DNA of 64,000 nucleotides from Mycolicibacterium psychrotolerans (GCF_010729305.1 NZ_AP022574.1:3162001-3226000), one strand, 5' to 3'. Shown: positions 11,002 through 23,816, counted from the stretch's first letter. Notes: generated by a model not told the origin, from the letters alone. Made by a program: numbers and translations.

Positions 11002-12690
11002 TCAGTGATGACCGTTGCCGGACGAGCCGTTGCCGTGCCCGTCGGACGAGCCGTTGGAGTGCCCGTTCGACGAGCCGTCCGTGCCGAGGCGTTCGCGCAG
11101 GGCGGTGAGCGCCCTGCGTTCGGACGCATGGGCAGCCTCGGTGAGCGCCTCGTGCTCGGAGATCGGGTCGGCACTGATGAAGCTGCCCGTTCCGGGGGCG
11201 CCCGCCGAACCAAGCTTGTTCATCCGCTTGGGCAGCGCCGCGCCCTGGTACTCCAGCGGGATGGCGTGGCCGTGCTCGTCGACCGGACCCAACGGCTGGT
11301 GCAGCTCGATGTAGGCACCGTGCGGTAGCCGCTTGATGATGCCCGTCTCGATGCCGTGCTCGAGCACCTCGCGGTCGCTGCGCTGCAGCGCCACCGCCCA
11401 GCGGTAGGCGAGGTAGTAGACGATCGCGGGCAGCACCACCATGCCGATGCGGCCGATCCACGTCGTCGCGTTCAGCGAGATGTGGAACTTCAGCGCGATG
11501 ATGTCGTTCATGCACGCGAACGTCAGCACGATGTACAGCGCGATCGCCGCCGAGCCGATCGCGGTGCGCGTCGGTGCGTCACGCGGACGCTGCAACAGGT
11601 TGTGGTGGGCGTCGTCGCCGGAGAACTTCTTCTCCAGGAACGGGTAGGCGATCAGCAGCATGAACACCAGGCCCATGCCGACCGCCACCCACACGCCCTG
11701 CGGAATGGTGTGGCCGAAGGGGTAGAACTCCCACGCCGGCCACAGGCGGATCAGCCCGTCCGTCCACATCATGTAGAAGTCGGGCTGGCTGCCCGCTGAC
11801 ACCTGGGAGGGCTTGTACGGCCCCAGCACCCAGATCGGGTTGATCTGCAGAAGGCCGCCCATCAGGCCCAGGATGCCGACGGTCACGGCGAAGAACGCCC
11901 CGGACTTGACCGCGAACACCGGCATGACGCGCACGCCGACGACGTTGGTCTCGGTGCGGCCGGGGCCGGGGAACTGCGTGTGCTTCTGGAACCAGACCAG
12001 CGCGAGGTGCACACCGATGAGCGCCAAGATGATCCCTGGGATCAACAGGATGTGCAGCGCGTACAGCCGGGGGATCAGGATCTCGCCGGGGAAGTCGCCG
12101 CCGAACAGCGCCCAGTGCATCCAGGTGCCGACGATCGGGATGCCCATCGTGATGCCGGACAGCGCGGCGCGGATACCGGTGCCGGACAGCAGATCGTCGG
12201 GCAGCGAGTAGCCGAAGAAGCCCTCGAACATCGCCAGGATCAGCAGCAACGAACCGATCACCCAGTTCGCCTCGCGGGGCCGGCGGAACGCGCCGGTGAA
12301 GAAGATGCGCGCCAGGTGCACCATGATCGACGCGGCGAACAGCAGCGCCGCCCAGTGGTGGACCTGCCGGACGAACAGGCCGCCGCGGATCTCGAAGCTG
12401 ATGTCCAGCGCGGTCTCGTACGCCCGCGACATGCCGACACCGCGCAGCGGCTGATAGACGCCGTTGTAGGTGACTTCCTGCATCGACGGGTCGAAGAACA
12501 GCGTCAGCCACACACCGGTGAGCAGTAGCACGATGAAGCTGTACAGCGCGATCTCACCGAGCAGGAACGACCAGTGGGTCGGGAACACCTTGTTCAGCTG
12601 GCGGCGGACCGCGGCCGACGGGTGGTACCGCGAGTCGATCGCCTCGCCCTGCTTGGCGGCGATCTCGGCCATGTTGAGTCGTGGGCTCAT
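11002..12690 (-). CDS. qcrB: Cytochrome bc1 (bcc) complex subunit B
   Basis: QcrB is the diheme b subunit that oxidises menaquinol at the Qp site and passes electrons to the Rieske protein and across the membrane. The 562-residue product has the cytochrome b core ([10 protein letters not shown] in helix B, and the ALHILLIPG and [10 protein letters not shown] segments with the second pair of heme-ligand His). The C-terminal cytoplasmic extension is longer than in mitochondria and ends in a low-complexity tail of Asn/Gly/Ser/His repeats. Mycobacterial QcrB is the target of Q203 (telacebec). Its ATG overlaps the qcrA stop (ATGA, 12687-12690), so the two are translationally coupled. Rv2196 orthologue. 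Confidence 0.95.
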   Translation of the reverse strand: MSPRLNMAEIAAKQGEAIDSRYHPSAAVRRQLNKVFPTHWSFLLGEIALYSFIVLLLTGVWLTLFFDPSMQEVTYNGVYQPLRGVGMSRAYETALDISFEIRGGLFVRQVHHWAALLFAASIMVHLARIFFTGAFRRPREANWVIGSLLLILAMFEGFFGYSLPDDLLSGTGIRAALSGITMGIPIVGTWMHWALFGGDFPGEILIPRLYALHILLIPGIILALIGVHLALVWFQKHTQFPGPGRTETNVVGVRVMPVFAVKSGAFFAVTVGILGLMGGLLQINPIWVLGPYKPSQVSAGSQPDFYMMWTDGLIRLWPAWEFYPFGHTIPQGVWVAVGMGLVFMLLIAYPFLEKKFSGDDAHHNLLQRPRDAPTRTAIGSAAIALYIVLTFACMNDIIALKFHISLNATTWIGRIGMVVLPAIVYYLAYRWAVALQRSDREVLEHGIETGIIKRLPHGAYIELHQPLGPVDEHGHAIPLEYQGAALPKRMNKLGSAGAPGTGSFISADPISEHEALTEAAHASERRALTALRERLGTDGSSNGHSNGSSDGHGNGSSGNGHH

Positions 12691-13922
12691 GACGTGCGCT
12701 CCCAGAATGCCGGTCCGACGGGTTCGATGAAGTCACCGTTGGCTACAAGGTAGCCGTCTTTGTCGATCGTGATCGGGAGCTGCGCCAACGCGCGGGCCGC
12801 CGGTCCGAAGATGGGTCGTGCGAAGTGCAGTGCGTCGAACTGCGACTGGTGGCACGGGCACAGGATGCGATTGGTCTGCGACTCGTACAGCGACGCCGGA
12901 CATCCCAGATGCGAGCACACCTTGGTGTAGGCGAACAGCTCGCCGAAGTTGAAGCTCTCCTGGCCCTTGCGCTTGACCACCCGCGACATCTCCGCCGGCC
13001 GGATGCGGATCAGCATCACCGGGTTGCGCACGCCCATCGAGATCTCGTGCAGCTTGTGCTCGGACTCCACGGTGGTCCCGTCGCCGTCCGACTCCCGCCA
13101 CGGGAACACGGTCTCCATGCCGCCCGCGTCGATGTCCTCCGGGCGCATCTTCACGAACGGTGACTCGCCGGGTCGGCCGGTGGCCCGGGCCAGGTAGATC
13201 GTCTCGCCGGTGAACCGCGGCGTCCAGCCCGACGTCCACAGCACGGCCTTCATGCCCTCGGCGGTCGGGACGACCGGCTTCCACGGGTTCTTGATCAGGC
13301 CACCCATGAACGCGACCAGAGTGCCCAGGCCGAACGCGCCGAAGCCGATGCCCAGCGAGAGTCCGATCAGCTTGCGCCGCTTGAGCGTCGAGCCCTCCAG
13401 CGCGTTCCCGAGGTTGGCCGCGATGGTCCTGCGGTGGAGCTCGGGGGAGGCGCCGTCGTGGCGGTCCTGGATCGAGATCTCCTCGGGGATGAACTTCTTC
13501 TGGAACAGCACCGCGCCGACGCCGATCGCGAGCACCGACAGGCCGAAAGTCAGACCGTAGAGCGGAGTGGCCAGCGAGTACAGGAACTCGCCTTCGGATC
13601 CGAACGGCTTGTACTCCCACGGCCAGAACAGGAACACCAGCAACAGCGCGAAGCCCGAGATGCCCGCCAGCAGAAGCCAATACGCGACGGTCCGCTCAGC
13701 GCGCTTCTCGGCCTTGGTGCCGGGGATGGGCCACCGCGGCTCCTGGTAGACGATTTCGACGCCGTCGAGCTTGCCGCCGAGCGCGAGCAGTTCCTGCTGC
13801 GACATCTCGGCGAGCTGGGCGTCGGTCGGCTGGCCGGGCGCACCCTCCTGCCCCGGCGAGTCCGTGCCCTTCACGGTGCCCTCCTCAGGGCCCCGTTCGG
13901 TACCGGTGGTGGCGTCACTCAT
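12687..13922 (-). CDS. qcrA: Cytochrome bcc complex Rieske iron-sulfur subunit
   Basis: This 411-residue Rieske protein holds a [2Fe-2S] cluster in its C-terminal domain: ligands C336 and H338 (CSHLGC) and C355 and H358 (CPCH), with C341 and C357 forming the stabilising disulfide. Mycobacterial QcrA has three N-terminal helices instead of one; here they fall at about 82-105, 115-140 and 185-205. It transfers electrons from menaquinol to the diheme cytochrome QcrC. The start at 13922 overlaps the qcrC stop (ATGA). The frame stays open upstream inside qcrC, but that is a shadow reading. Rv2195 orthologue. Confidence 0.94.
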   Translation of the reverse strand: MSDATTGTERGPEEGTVKGTDSPGQEGAPGQPTDAQLAEMSQQELLALGGKLDGVEIVYQEPRWPIPGTKAEKRAERTVAYWLLLAGISGFALLLVFLFWPWEYKPFGSEGEFLYSLATPLYGLTFGLSVLAIGVGAVLFQKKFIPEEISIQDRHDGASPELHRRTIAANLGNALEGSTLKRRKLIGLSLGIGFGAFGLGTLVAFMGGLIKNPWKPVVPTAEGMKAVLWTSGWTPRFTGETIYLARATGRPGESPFVKMRPEDIDAGGMETVFPWRESDGDGTTVESEHKLHEISMGVRNPVMLIRIRPAEMSRVVKRKGQESFNFGELFAYTKVCSHLGCPASLYESQTNRILCPCHQSQFDALHFARPIFGPAARALAQLPITIDKDGYLVANGDFIEPVGPAFWERTS

Positions 13923-14761
13923 GCCCGTGCTCCGATCCAGAGGGCGGCCGCGATGATGGCCACCATGCCGACGATCCACGCGACCATGCCCTCGGAGGTC
14001 GGACCGAAACCGCCCAGCCCGAGACCACCGGGCGAGGGGGTCTCCGCCGCCTCGCGGACGTACGCGACGATGTCGCGCTTCTCGTCGGGCGAGAGCTGAC
14101 GGTCGGAGAACTTCGGCATGTTCTGCGGACCGGTCAGCATCGCGGTGTACACCTGCGCGGGCACCTTGGCCGCGTCGCCGAGGTCCGGCGCCCACTTGCC
14201 CGACGACAGCGCGCCGCCCTTGCCGGTGAAGTTGTGGCACGACGCGCAGTTCAGCCGGAACAGGTCGCCGCCACGGGCGACGTCGTTGCCGATCAGCGAC
14301 TGCGAGGCGATCTGGCCGTTCTCGTCGCGGGGGACGACCGGTCCGCCGCCGTTGGCCTGGATGTAGGCGCCGAGCGCATCGATCTGGGACTCGTCGAAGG
14401 CCGGGTCCTTGCGCTGGGCCTGCGCCTCGCCGCGCATCGCCGGCATGCGTCCGGTGGACACCTGGAAGTACACCGCCGCCTCACCGACGCCGATCAGGCT
14501 GGGCCCACGCTGCTCGACGCCCTGCAGGTTCAGGCCGTGGCAGGACACGCACGAGGTCTCGTAGAGCTGTTGGCCGGTGCGCAGCATGGCGGACGCCGAC
14601 TCGTCGGCGACCGCCACCTGGGGTGTCGGCGTGAAGGTGGCCGCCAGGCCACCGGCCACTGCCAGTCCGATCAGCAGCAACAGTGCCGCCGAGACGCGCC
14701 GGCGCAGTCGGCGCTGGCGCACTGTCGCCGGCCTCCCGGCCCCGGGTGCCTTGCTTGTCAT
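13919..14761 (-). CDS. qcrC: Cytochrome bcc complex diheme cytochrome c subunit
   Basis: QcrC replaces soluble cytochrome c: its two hemes bridge the Rieske centre and CuA in CtaC. Both heme sites are visible, C71-VSC-H75 and C172-ASC-H176, after an N-terminal signal/anchor (about 23-42), with a C-terminal helix at about 255-277. I chose ATG 14761 (280 residues) because GAAGGGG lies just upstream and mycobacterial QcrC proteins begin MTSK followed by the RRLRRR cluster. An in-frame ATG at 14815 overlaps the ctaE stop in the ATGA style used elsewhere in this operon and would add 18 residues. Rv2194 orthologue. Confidence 0.92.
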   Translation of the reverse strand: MTSKAPGAGRPATVRQRRLRRRVSAALLLLIGLAVAGGLAATFTPTPQVAVADESASAMLRTGQQLYETSCVSCHGLNLQGVEQRGPSLIGVGEAAVYFQVSTGRMPAMRGEAQAQRKDPAFDESQIDALGAYIQANGGGPVVPRDENGQIASQSLIGNDVARGGDLFRLNCASCHNFTGKGGALSSGKWAPDLGDAAKVPAQVYTAMLTGPQNMPKFSDRQLSPDEKRDIVAYVREAAETPSPGGLGLGGFGPTSEGMVAWIVGMVAIIAAALWIGARA

Positions 14762-14811
14762 CGAACCCCTTCTCATCCGCGGGTTGGGAGACTTCGGTGT
14801 CATCGCTTCCG

Positions 14812-16550
<1,739 letters not shown>

Positions 16551-18389
16551 CCCGTCGAACTGCTCGGTCAACTGCTCGGCCGCCACGCGCGCGGACCGGG
16601 CCGACGCCGCCCAGCCCGCCCACCGTCCCGCTGCGCCGATCGGCGAGCAGTACCCGCTGTCGGCCCGCACGATCCGGACGCCGGGGTGGGCCAGCCACCG
16701 TGCGATGAGCGCGATCTCCTCGACCAGTGCGCCGCCGTGCGGCCCGTCGATGGGCAGCACGGTCTGCGCGGCGGCGCACAGCGCGTCGACGACCGGCATC
16801 GGCGGGACTCCGCGGGGCGCCACCCCGGCCGCGGCGAGCTGACCGTGCCGGATCACCGCGAGGTGCCAGCCGCGCGCGCCGTCGGGCCGGGCGGCGATCA
16901 GTTCGCCGATGCCCGACAGGGCGCGTAGTCGCTGGCCGCGCCAGAGCACGTCGATGGTGGCGGCCGCCCGGTCACGCATCCGCGCCGCGGTCTCGTAGCG
17001 GTGGCGTCCGGCGAGGTCGTCGATGTGGGCCAGCATCGCGCTCAGTGCGTGCCCGTGGTGCCCGTCGATGAGCGCCCGCGCGTCGCGCACGACGGCGGCG
17101 TAGTCGTCGGGTCCAGTGCCCCGTACCGCCGGGCAGGGGGACACCTCGAGTTCCGGGCAGGCGGGCCCGTGCACGGCCGATCGGGACAGCCGCCGGGTGC
17201 AGGTGCGCACCCCGGTGAACCGCGCGACCAGGTCGGCGGCGTCGACGGCGTCGGCGCGGGCGCGGAACGGTCCGATCGCGGTGTCGGTGCGCGGCGCCCG
17301 CACCACGGTGAACCGGGGGAACGCCTCGTCGGTGAGCGTCACCCACCACCAGCGGTGCGGGAACTTCGACCGGCGGTTGTACGGCGGTGCGTGGGCGGCC
17401 AGCAGGCGCAGTTCCCGCACACCGGCCTCGAGGTCGTGGGCGCACTCGACGTGGTCGACCGCGGTGGCCAGGGAGGCCATCTCCTTCATCCGGGTGCGTG
17501 GATCGGCGCCGTTGAAGTACTGGCCCACGCGGCGGCGCAGGTCCACCGCCGTGCCCACGTAGAGCACCTCAGCCGACGGGCCGCGGAACAGGTAGACCCC
17601 GGGGCCGCGCGGCAGCGACCGGGCCAGGTGGCGGTTGCGGCGCTGGGCCGGGCTCACGTCGGGCAGATACGACCGCAGCTCGGTGTAGGTCTGCACGCCT
17701 TGGTTGCCGACCCGCTCGATCAGCCCGTGCAGCACGTCCACCGTGGCCCGGGCGTCGGCGAGGGCGCGGTGGTTGGGCGTGGTGGCGGCGCCGAACAGCT
17801 GCGCGAGCGCGGACAGCCGCACGCTGGGCGCCTCGTCGCGGTTCAGCACGCGGCGCGCCAGCCGCACCGTGCACAGCACCGGCGGCTTGGGCCAGGGGAT
17901 GTGGTTGCGTTCGGCGGCTGCGCGCAGGAAGCCGATGTCGAAGCCGGCGTTGTGCGCGACGAGCACGGCTCCGCGGGCGAATTCGAGAAACGCCGGCAGC
18001 ACCGCGTCGATGCGGGGGGCGTCATAGACCATCGCCGTCGTGATGCCGGTGAGCGCGACGATCTGCGGCGGGATCGCCCGTCCCGGGTCCACGAGCGTCG
18101 CGAACTCGCCCAGCACCTCGCCGGCGCGCACCTTCACCGCCGCGATCTCGGTGATCTCGTCGTGCCGGTCGCCGCTGGCGCGGCCGCCCGTCGTCTCGAG
18201 ATCGACGACGACGAACGTGGTCTCGCGCAGCGTCAGATCGGCGTCGGGGTCAACGTCGGCGAAGCTCAGCTGACCCATGCGCCGACCGTAGGCGGCGGCG
18301 CCGACAAGTCCGGGGAGAAACGCGGCCCGCCCGGACTTGTCGGTCGGTGTCGATACCGTGCGCTCGACTGCGATGAGAGGACGGGTGCC

Positions 18390-18638
18390 ATGACACACGA
18401 ACAACCACCGGGCGAGAGCCCACGTTCGGCCGACACGGGGACCGTGACGATCGACTGCGACGACTGCGCAGTCCGGGGACCCGGCTGCGAGGACTGCGTC
18501 GTCAGCGTGCTGCTCGGCGTGCCCGAAACTTTGCTGGTCGACGAGCGTCGCGCGCTGGAAGTGCTGGCCGAAGTGGGTCTGGCGCCGCGATTGCGGTTGG
18601 TTCCGATCCATCGACACGGCAGCTCCGGAGTTGCCTGA
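18390..18638 (+). CDS. Small four-cysteine protein (82 residues)
   Basis: An 82-residue protein with the motif C23-x2-C26 then C33-x2-C36 in a short loop ([14 protein letters not shown]), which suggests a zinc or Fe-S site. A hydrophobic/Leu-rich C-terminal half follows ([19 protein letters not shown]). ATG 18390 lies in a plausible context after ACGGGTG; the frame is open far upstream only as the shadow of the nuclease gene. It is divergent from the nuclease gene and upstream of ripC, in a place where related small proteins occur in other mycobacteria as I recall. I do not know its function. Confidence 0.7.
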   Translation: MTHEQPPGESPRSADTGTVTIDCDDCAVRGPGCEDCVVSVLLGVPETLLVDERRALEVLAEVGLAPRLRLVPIHRHGSSGVA

Positions 18639-18790
18639 GGACACGCCGCGTCACCCGCGCCCCAGGCACCACAGGAGCAACTGTTAAATTTGCGTCTCCT
18701 GTTGGACAAGGCCGATGCCGTTTCGTAACCTGTCTGAGACCAAAGAGAGTTCGAGACGGCTCGTTACGGCAGTTGAAGGACATATAAACC

Positions 18791-19927
18791 TTGACGCTCG
18801 ACCGCGCGCACCGGAGTTCCAGCCGTTCCCGGCGACCCGTCATCAGTGCACTGGCCTTCTTGGTGATGCTCGGCGCCGTCTTCGCCGGACCGGGTCATGC
18901 CGATCCCGCCGACGACGCGCTGACGAAGCTGAACGAACTGTCCCGGCAGGCCGAGCAGACGACGGAGGCGATGCACTCCGCGCAGCTCGACCTCAACAAG
19001 AAGCTGGAGATCCAGCAGGCCGCGGAGACCAAGCACACCGCTGACGTCGCGGCCGTCGACACGGCCAAGGCGCAGCTTGCCGACTTCCAGCACAAGGTCG
19101 ACAACCTCGCCGCCGCCCAGTACATGGGTGGGCGGCCGTCGGGCTTCCAGGCGATGCTCACCGCGTCCTCGCCGCAGGGTCTGATCGACCAGCTCGCGAT
19201 CCAGCGGGTGATGGCCCACGAGATGTCGGCCCAGATGAGTCGGTTCCTCGAGGTCGGCAAGCAGGCCCAGGCCGCCGAGCAGGCCTCGGCCGCATCCGCA
19301 TCGGAGGCCAAGACCGCCGCCGAGCAGGCCGCCGCGGTACGCGCCGACCTGCAGTCCAAGCAGAGCCAGCTGCAGGTGCAGATCGCGATCGTGAAGTCCC
19401 GCTACGACGCGCTGACCCCGCCGCAGCGCGAGGCGCTCGCCGCGATGCCGCCCGCCCCGCCTGCCCCTGTCGCCGCGCCCGTCCCGCCGCCGCCTGGCCA
19501 GGATCCGGCCGTGCTGGCCGCCCCGCCCGCGCCTCCGGCGCCCGGTGCGATCCCGCCCGGGGACATGGCCGCGCCCGGATCACCGGAAGCCACCACTGTC
19601 ATCCAGGCCGCGCTGAGCCGGATCGGGTCGCCGTACTCGTGGGGCGCCGCCGGTCCGAGCGCCTTCGACTGCTCGGGTCTGGTGATGTGGTCCTTCCAGC
19701 AGGCCGGCATCTCGCTGCCGCACTCCAGCCAAGCGCTCGCCGCAGGCGGGCAGCCTGTCTCCCGCGACCAGATGCAGCCCGGCGACCTCGTCACCTACTA
19801 CTCCGATGCCTCTCACGTCGGCATCTACATCGGTGACGGAATGATGGTGCATGCGTCCACCTACGGCACGCCCGTGCGAGTCGCCCCCGTGGACAATGCG
19901 CCCATCTACAACGTCCGCCGCTACTGA
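18791..19927 (+). CDS. ripC: NlpC/P60 peptidoglycan endopeptidase RipC
   Basis: A 378-residue secreted D,L-endopeptidase that cleaves peptidoglycan stem peptides (D-Glu to mDAP). It has a signal sequence with cleavage near A37, a coiled-coil domain at about 40-205, a Pro/Ala linker at about 218-262, and a C-terminal NlpC/P60 domain. The catalytic triad is visible: C294 in FDCSGL, H342 in DASHVGIYI and H354 in VHASTYG. In M. tuberculosis the RipC (Rv2190c) coiled coil is regulated by the FtsEX complex, so the same control is likely. TTG 18791 follows GAAGGAC; it gives the expected signal peptide. The next gene overlaps its end. Confidence 0.92.
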   Translation: MTLDRAHRSSSRSRRPVISALAFLVMLGAVFAGPGHADPADDALTKLNELSRQAEQTTEAMHSAQLDLNKKLEIQQAAETKHTADVAAVDTAKAQLADFQHKVDNLAAAQYMGGRPSGFQAMLTASSPQGLIDQLAIQRVMAHEMSAQMSRFLEVGKQAQAAEQASAASASEAKTAAEQAAAVRADLQSKQSQLQVQIAIVKSRYDALTPPQREALAAMPPAPPAPVAAPVPPPPGQDPAVLAAPPAPPAPGAIPPGDMAAPGSPEATTVIQAALSRIGSPYSWGAAGPSAFDCSGLVMWSFQQAGISLPHSSQALAAGGQPVSRDQMQPGDLVTYYSDASHVGIYIGDGMMVHASTYGTPVRVAPVDNAPIYNVRRY

Positions 19928-20711
19928 CCGTGCCCGGACCCGGCGCCGCCTGGCTGCGGTCCTGGGTACCGAACTGGTCTGCGCCGCTCTGCTGATCAGC
20001 GGTCCGCTGCCGGGCACTCCGGTCGGGCCGGCGGTCGCGGCGCCGTCGCCCACCACCGGCACGGCCGCACCGAGCGGTGCTCCGCTGCGCACCGTGACCA
20101 CGCCCGACGGCCGGACCGCGCAGTTGATCGATCTCGGCGGCGGTGCCGGCGCGCTGCTCGACCGGGTGGCCGCCGAACTCCCCGGGGCCGAGGCGGCCGT
20201 CAGCGCATTCTGGGGGCCGCAGTGGCCGCGGGAGATCCCGATCGTGGTGGCGGGTTCTCCTGAGCAGTTCGCCGTGCTGGCCGGCGCGGGAGCGGACACC
20301 GCCGCCACCACCACCGCCGAGCGCATCACGTTCTCGCCGGCTGCGGGGGCGATGGATCCCGCAGATCTGCGAATCGTGTTGCGTCACGAGCTCTTTCACT
20401 ACGCGGCGCGCGCCGGGACCGCGGCAGACGCTCCGGTCTGGCTGACCGAGGGCGTCGCCGACTTCGTCGGCCGCCCGGCGCCGAGCGTCCTCGTCGGGCT
20501 GCCTGAGCGCCTGCCCACCGACGCCGACCTGGTCACCCCCGGACCCCAGCGCTCGGCCGCCTACGACCGGGCGTGGGCGTTCGCGACCCATGTCGCCCAG
20601 GCCTACGGCGCCGACCGGCTGCGCGCGCTCTACGTCGGCGCGTGCGGGCCCGGACACTCCGATACCGCCACCGCGGTGCGCGACGTGCTGGGAATCGACC
20701 TGCCCGCATGA
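19896..20711 (+). CDS. Secreted HExxH-type putative metalloprotease (Rv2189c-like)
   Basis: About 271 residues from ATG 19896 (an in-frame ATG at 19851 is possible). A basic RTRRR segment and a hydrophobic stretch (VLGTELVCAALLISG) form a signal peptide or anchor. The mature part contains H164-ELF-H168 (bases 20385-20399) and, 17 residues later, WLTEGVADF with Glu at 20448-20450. HExxH plus a downstream Glu is the zinc site of gluzincin/peptidase MA-like metalloproteases. The M. tuberculosis orthologue is annotated only as conserved hypothetical. It overlaps ripC by 32 bases and pimB' by ATGA, so the three are probably one transcript. The protease call is motif-based inference. Confidence 0.72.
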   Translation: MRPSTTSAATDRARTRRRLAAVLGTELVCAALLISGPLPGTPVGPAVAAPSPTTGTAAPSGAPLRTVTTPDGRTAQLIDLGGGAGALLDRVAAELPGAEAAVSAFWGPQWPREIPIVVAGSPEQFAVLAGAGADTAATTTAERITFSPAAGAMDPADLRIVLRHELFHYAARAGTAADAPVWLTEGVADFVGRPAPSVLVGLPERLPTDADLVTPGPQRSAAYDRAWAFATHVAQAYGADRLRALYVGACGPGHSDTATAVRDVLGIDLPA

Positions 20712-21892
20712 GCCGCGTCCTGCTGGTCACCAACGACTACCCGCCGCGCCGCGGCGGCATCCAGTCCTACCTGGAGGCGCTGGTCGACCATCTTCTCGGA
20801 TCCGCCGATGCGGGGGTCGACGCGCTGACGGTGTACGCCCCGAAATGGAAAGGCGCGGATGACTACGACGCGGTGGCGGCCACGTCGGGCTACGACGTCG
20901 TCCGTCATCCGACGACGCTGATGCTGCCCGAGCCCGCGGTCGCGATGCGGATGCGGCGGCTGATCCGCGAGCGCGACATCGACACCGTCTGGTTCGGCGC
21001 GGCCGCGCCGCTGGCGTTGATGGCGCCGCTGGCGCGGGCGGCCGGGGCGCGCCGCGTCATCGCGAGCACCCACGGCCACGAGGTCGGTTGGTCGATGGTG
21101 CCGCTGGCACGAACGGCGTTGCGCCGCATCGGCAATGACGCCGACGTCGTCACCTACATCAGTTCCTACACCCGGCGCCGGTTCGCGTCGGCGTTCGGCC
21201 CGCACGCCGCGCTCGAACGTGTGCCGCCGGGCGTCGACGTCGAGCGCTTCATGCCCAACGAGGTGGCCCGCGCCGAACTGCGCGCCCGATACCGGCTCGG
21301 CGACCGGCCGGTGGTGGTCTGCGTCTCGCGGTTGGTGCCGCGCAAAGGTCAGGACATGCTCATCCGCGCGCTGTCCGCGATCCGCGAGCGGGCGCCGGGC
21401 GCGGCGCTGGTGATCGTGGGCGGCGGGCCATACCGCACCTCACTGCACCGTCTGGCGCACACCTTCGGGGTGGCCGAGCACGTGGTGTTCACCGACGGCG
21501 TGCCCGGCGAGGAACTGCCCGACCACCACGCGATGGCCGACGTGTTCGCGATGCCGTGCCGCACCCGGGGCGCCGGTCTGGACGTCGAGGGCCTCGGGAT
21601 CGTCTACCTGGAGGCCTCGGCGACCGGGGTGCCGGTGGTGGCGGGACGTTCCGGAGGCGCGCCGGAGACCGTCCTCGACGGCGAAACCGGCCTCGTCGTC
21701 GACGGCTGGGACGTCGGAGCCATCGCCGCGGCCGTGGGCGATCTGCTCGCCGACCCGGCGCGTGCGGCGGCGATGGGCGCCGCCGGCCGGAAGTGGGCCG
21801 TCGATCACTGGCAGTGGAGCATGCAGGCGCAGCGGCTGGCGCGGCTGCTTCAGTCCGACGACGATCAAGCGGCGAGGGACGAGCCGCGTTGA
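20708..21892 (+). CDS. pimB: GDP-mannose-dependent mannosyltransferase PimB'
   Basis: A 394-residue GT4 (GT-B fold) glycosyltransferase that adds the second mannose to phosphatidylinositol monomannoside, forming PIM2, the anchor of lipomannan and LAM. The N-terminal glycine loop (PPRRGGIQSY) fits the acceptor/donor phosphate site, and the C-terminal EX7E motif runs from E294 to E302 (EGLGIVYLE). ATG 20708 overlaps the previous stop (ATGA). Orthologue of Rv2188c, the true PimB'. It ends 25 bases from the convergent fadD15 stop. Confidence 0.93.
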   Translation: MSRVLLVTNDYPPRRGGIQSYLEALVDHLLGSADAGVDALTVYAPKWKGADDYDAVAATSGYDVVRHPTTLMLPEPAVAMRMRRLIRERDIDTVWFGAAAPLALMAPLARAAGARRVIASTHGHEVGWSMVPLARTALRRIGNDADVVTYISSYTRRRFASAFGPHAALERVPPGVDVERFMPNEVARAELRARYRLGDRPVVVCVSRLVPRKGQDMLIRALSAIRERAPGAALVIVGGGPYRTSLHRLAHTFGVAEHVVFTDGVPGEELPDHHAMADVFAMPCRTRGAGLDVEGLGIVYLEASATGVPVVAGRSGGAPETVLDGETGLVVDGWDVGAIAAAVGDLLADPARAAAMGAAGRKWAVDHWQWSMQAQRLARLLQSDDDQAARDEPR

Positions 21893-21917
21893 GGAGTTGG
21901 ACCGGCTGCTCTAGCGG

Positions 21918-23720
21918 TCAGTCCTTCTCGTACAGAGCTTCGATCTCGGCGGCGAACTTGTCGGCGACGACCTTGCGCTTGACCTTCAGGGTCGGCGTCA
22001 GCTCGCCGGTGAGCACCGTGAAATCGCACGGCAGGATCCGGAACTTGCGGATCGCCTCCGCCTTGGAGACCGCCTGATTGGCGTTCTTGACCGCCTGGTC
22101 GATCTCGGCGAGAAGGTCCGGGTCCTCCGCCAGGTCGCCCACCGATGCGCCCGCTGCCTTGCCGTGGTGCTGCTTCCACACCTCGAACGACTCGGGGTCG
22201 ATCGCGATCAGCGCCGCGATGAACGGCTTCGCGTCGCCGACGGCCATCGCCTGGCTGATCAGCGGGTGCGCGCGCAGCTGATCCTCGAGCACGGCGGGCG
22301 CGACGTTCTTGCCGCCCGCGGTGACGATGATCTCCTTCTTGCGCCCGACGATCGACAGGAAACCGTCCGCGTCCACGCTGCCGAGGTCACCGGTGTGGAA
22401 CCAGCCGTCGACGATGGCTTCCGCGGTGGCGGTCTCGTTGTGCCAGTAGCCGCCGAAAACCACTCCGCCGCGCACCAGCAGCTCGCCGTCGGGTGCGATC
22501 GTCATGCTGTTGCCCGGCAACAGTTTTCCGACGGTGCCCACCTTCAGCTCGCCGATCCGGTTGGCGGTGATCGCCGCGCTTGTCTCGGTCAGCCCGTAGC
22601 CCTCGTAGATGGTCAGGCCGATGCCGCGGTAGAAGTGGCCGAGGCGGGCGCCCAGTGGAGCGCCGCCGGAGATCGACGCCCGGCAGTTGCCGCCGGTGGC
22701 AGCCCGCAGCTTCGTGTACACCAGCCGGTCGAACACCGCGTGCTTGGCGCGCAGCAGCAGACCCGGGCCCCCGGTGTCCTGGGCCTTGCTCCAGTCGATC
22801 GCCGCCTGGGCGGCCATCGCGAAGATCGCGCCCTTGCCGCTGTCCTGGGCGTTGAGTTCGGCGGTGTTGTACACCTTCTCGAACACCCGGGGGACCGACA
22901 CGATCACGGTCGGCTTGAACAGCCCGAACATCGGAACCAGATTCTTGATGTCGCTGGTGTAGCCGATCGTCACCCCGTTGGCGAACGCCGTCATCGACAG
23001 CGCCCGGGCCAGCACGTGCGCCAGCGGCAGGAACACCAGCAGCCGCTCACCCTTGCGCAGCAGGCTGGGGAAGCAGTGCGTCGCCCCGCGGGTCTCGTGC
23101 AGCAGGTTGGAGTGGGTGAGCTGGCAGCCCTTCGGCCGGCCGGTGGTGCCCGAGGTGTAGATCAGCGTGGCGGGATCACTGGACCGGATGCCGGCCAGCC
23201 GCCGGTCCACCTCGGCCGGTTCGGTCGCCGCGCCGGCCTGCGCCAGCGCGTCGAGCGCCGACGGCGCCGCCGACTCGATGACCGCCACCTTGCGCAGCGC
23301 AGGCAGCTCGTCGTGCAGCTCCTTGACCATCAACGCGTGCGCCTCGATCTCGACGAACGCGAGCACCGCCCCGGAGTCCTCGAGCACCCAGCGCACCTGC
23401 TCGGGCGAGGACGTCTCGTAGATCGGAACGGTCACCGCGCCGATGGACAGGATCGCGTAGTCGAGGATCACCCACTCGTAGCGGGTCGACGACAGCAGCG
23501 CCACCCGGTCTCCGGGCTGCACGCCCTCGGCGATCAGGCCGCGGGCGGCCGAGCGGATCTGCTCGGCGGCCTGACGGCACGTCACGTCGACCCAGACCCC
23601 GTCGACCAGCCGCTGGAAGATCACGTGGTCGGGGTTCTCCCGTTCGTGGGAGTAGACGACGGAGGCGACGTTGTCCTGATCCCCGACGGTGAAGGTTGCC
23701 GGAACGGTGTACTCACGCAC
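21918..23720 (-). CDS. fadD15: Long-chain fatty acyl-CoA synthetase FadD15
   Basis: A 600-residue ANL-superfamily enzyme that activates a fatty acid with ATP to acyl-AMP and then acyl-CoA. The P-loop-like AMP motif [14 protein letters not shown], the YGLTETSA motif and the C-terminal [14 protein letters not shown] hinge/lysine region are all present. The start GTG 23720 ([10 protein letters not shown]) gives the same length as Rv2187; a frame open to 23798 has no support. It diverges from the START-like gene at 23817 across 96 bases. Substrate chain length cannot be read from the sequence. Confidence 0.92.
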   Translation of the reverse strand: MREYTVPATFTVGDQDNVASVVYSHERENPDHVIFQRLVDGVWVDVTCRQAAEQIRSAARGLIAEGVQPGDRVALLSSTRYEWVILDYAILSIGAVTVPIYETSSPEQVRWVLEDSGAVLAFVEIEAHALMVKELHDELPALRKVAVIESAAPSALDALAQAGAATEPAEVDRRLAGIRSSDPATLIYTSGTTGRPKGCQLTHSNLLHETRGATHCFPSLLRKGERLLVFLPLAHVLARALSMTAFANGVTIGYTSDIKNLVPMFGLFKPTVIVSVPRVFEKVYNTAELNAQDSGKGAIFAMAAQAAIDWSKAQDTGGPGLLLRAKHAVFDRLVYTKLRAATGGNCRASISGGAPLGARLGHFYRGIGLTIYEGYGLTETSAAITANRIGELKVGTVGKLLPGNSMTIAPDGELLVRGGVVFGGYWHNETATAEAIVDGWFHTGDLGSVDADGFLSIVGRKKEIIVTAGGKNVAPAVLEDQLRAHPLISQAMAVGDAKPFIAALIAIDPESFEVWKQHHGKAAGASVGDLAEDPDLLAEIDQAVKNANQAVSKAEAIRKFRILPCDFTVLTGELTPTLKVKRKVVADKFAAEIEALYEKD

Positions 23721-23816
23721 GATGAAGGCCCTCTCGCTGTACCGGCCGCATTGGCCCTGTACAGCGTAGTCGCCCCGTCTCGGCCGTCGCCGGAGCATGT
23801 GTGAAGCTTGTCAGTC

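Noticed and set aside
13923..14240. Upstream extension of qcrA into qcrC
   Set aside because: Out-of-frame reading of qcrC; the ATGA overlap at 13919-13922 and the MSDA start fit the family.
17001..18638. 545-codon plus-strand open frame across the nuclease gene
   Set aside because: Only its last 82 codons (18390-18638) look like a real protein; the rest mirrors the nuclease gene.
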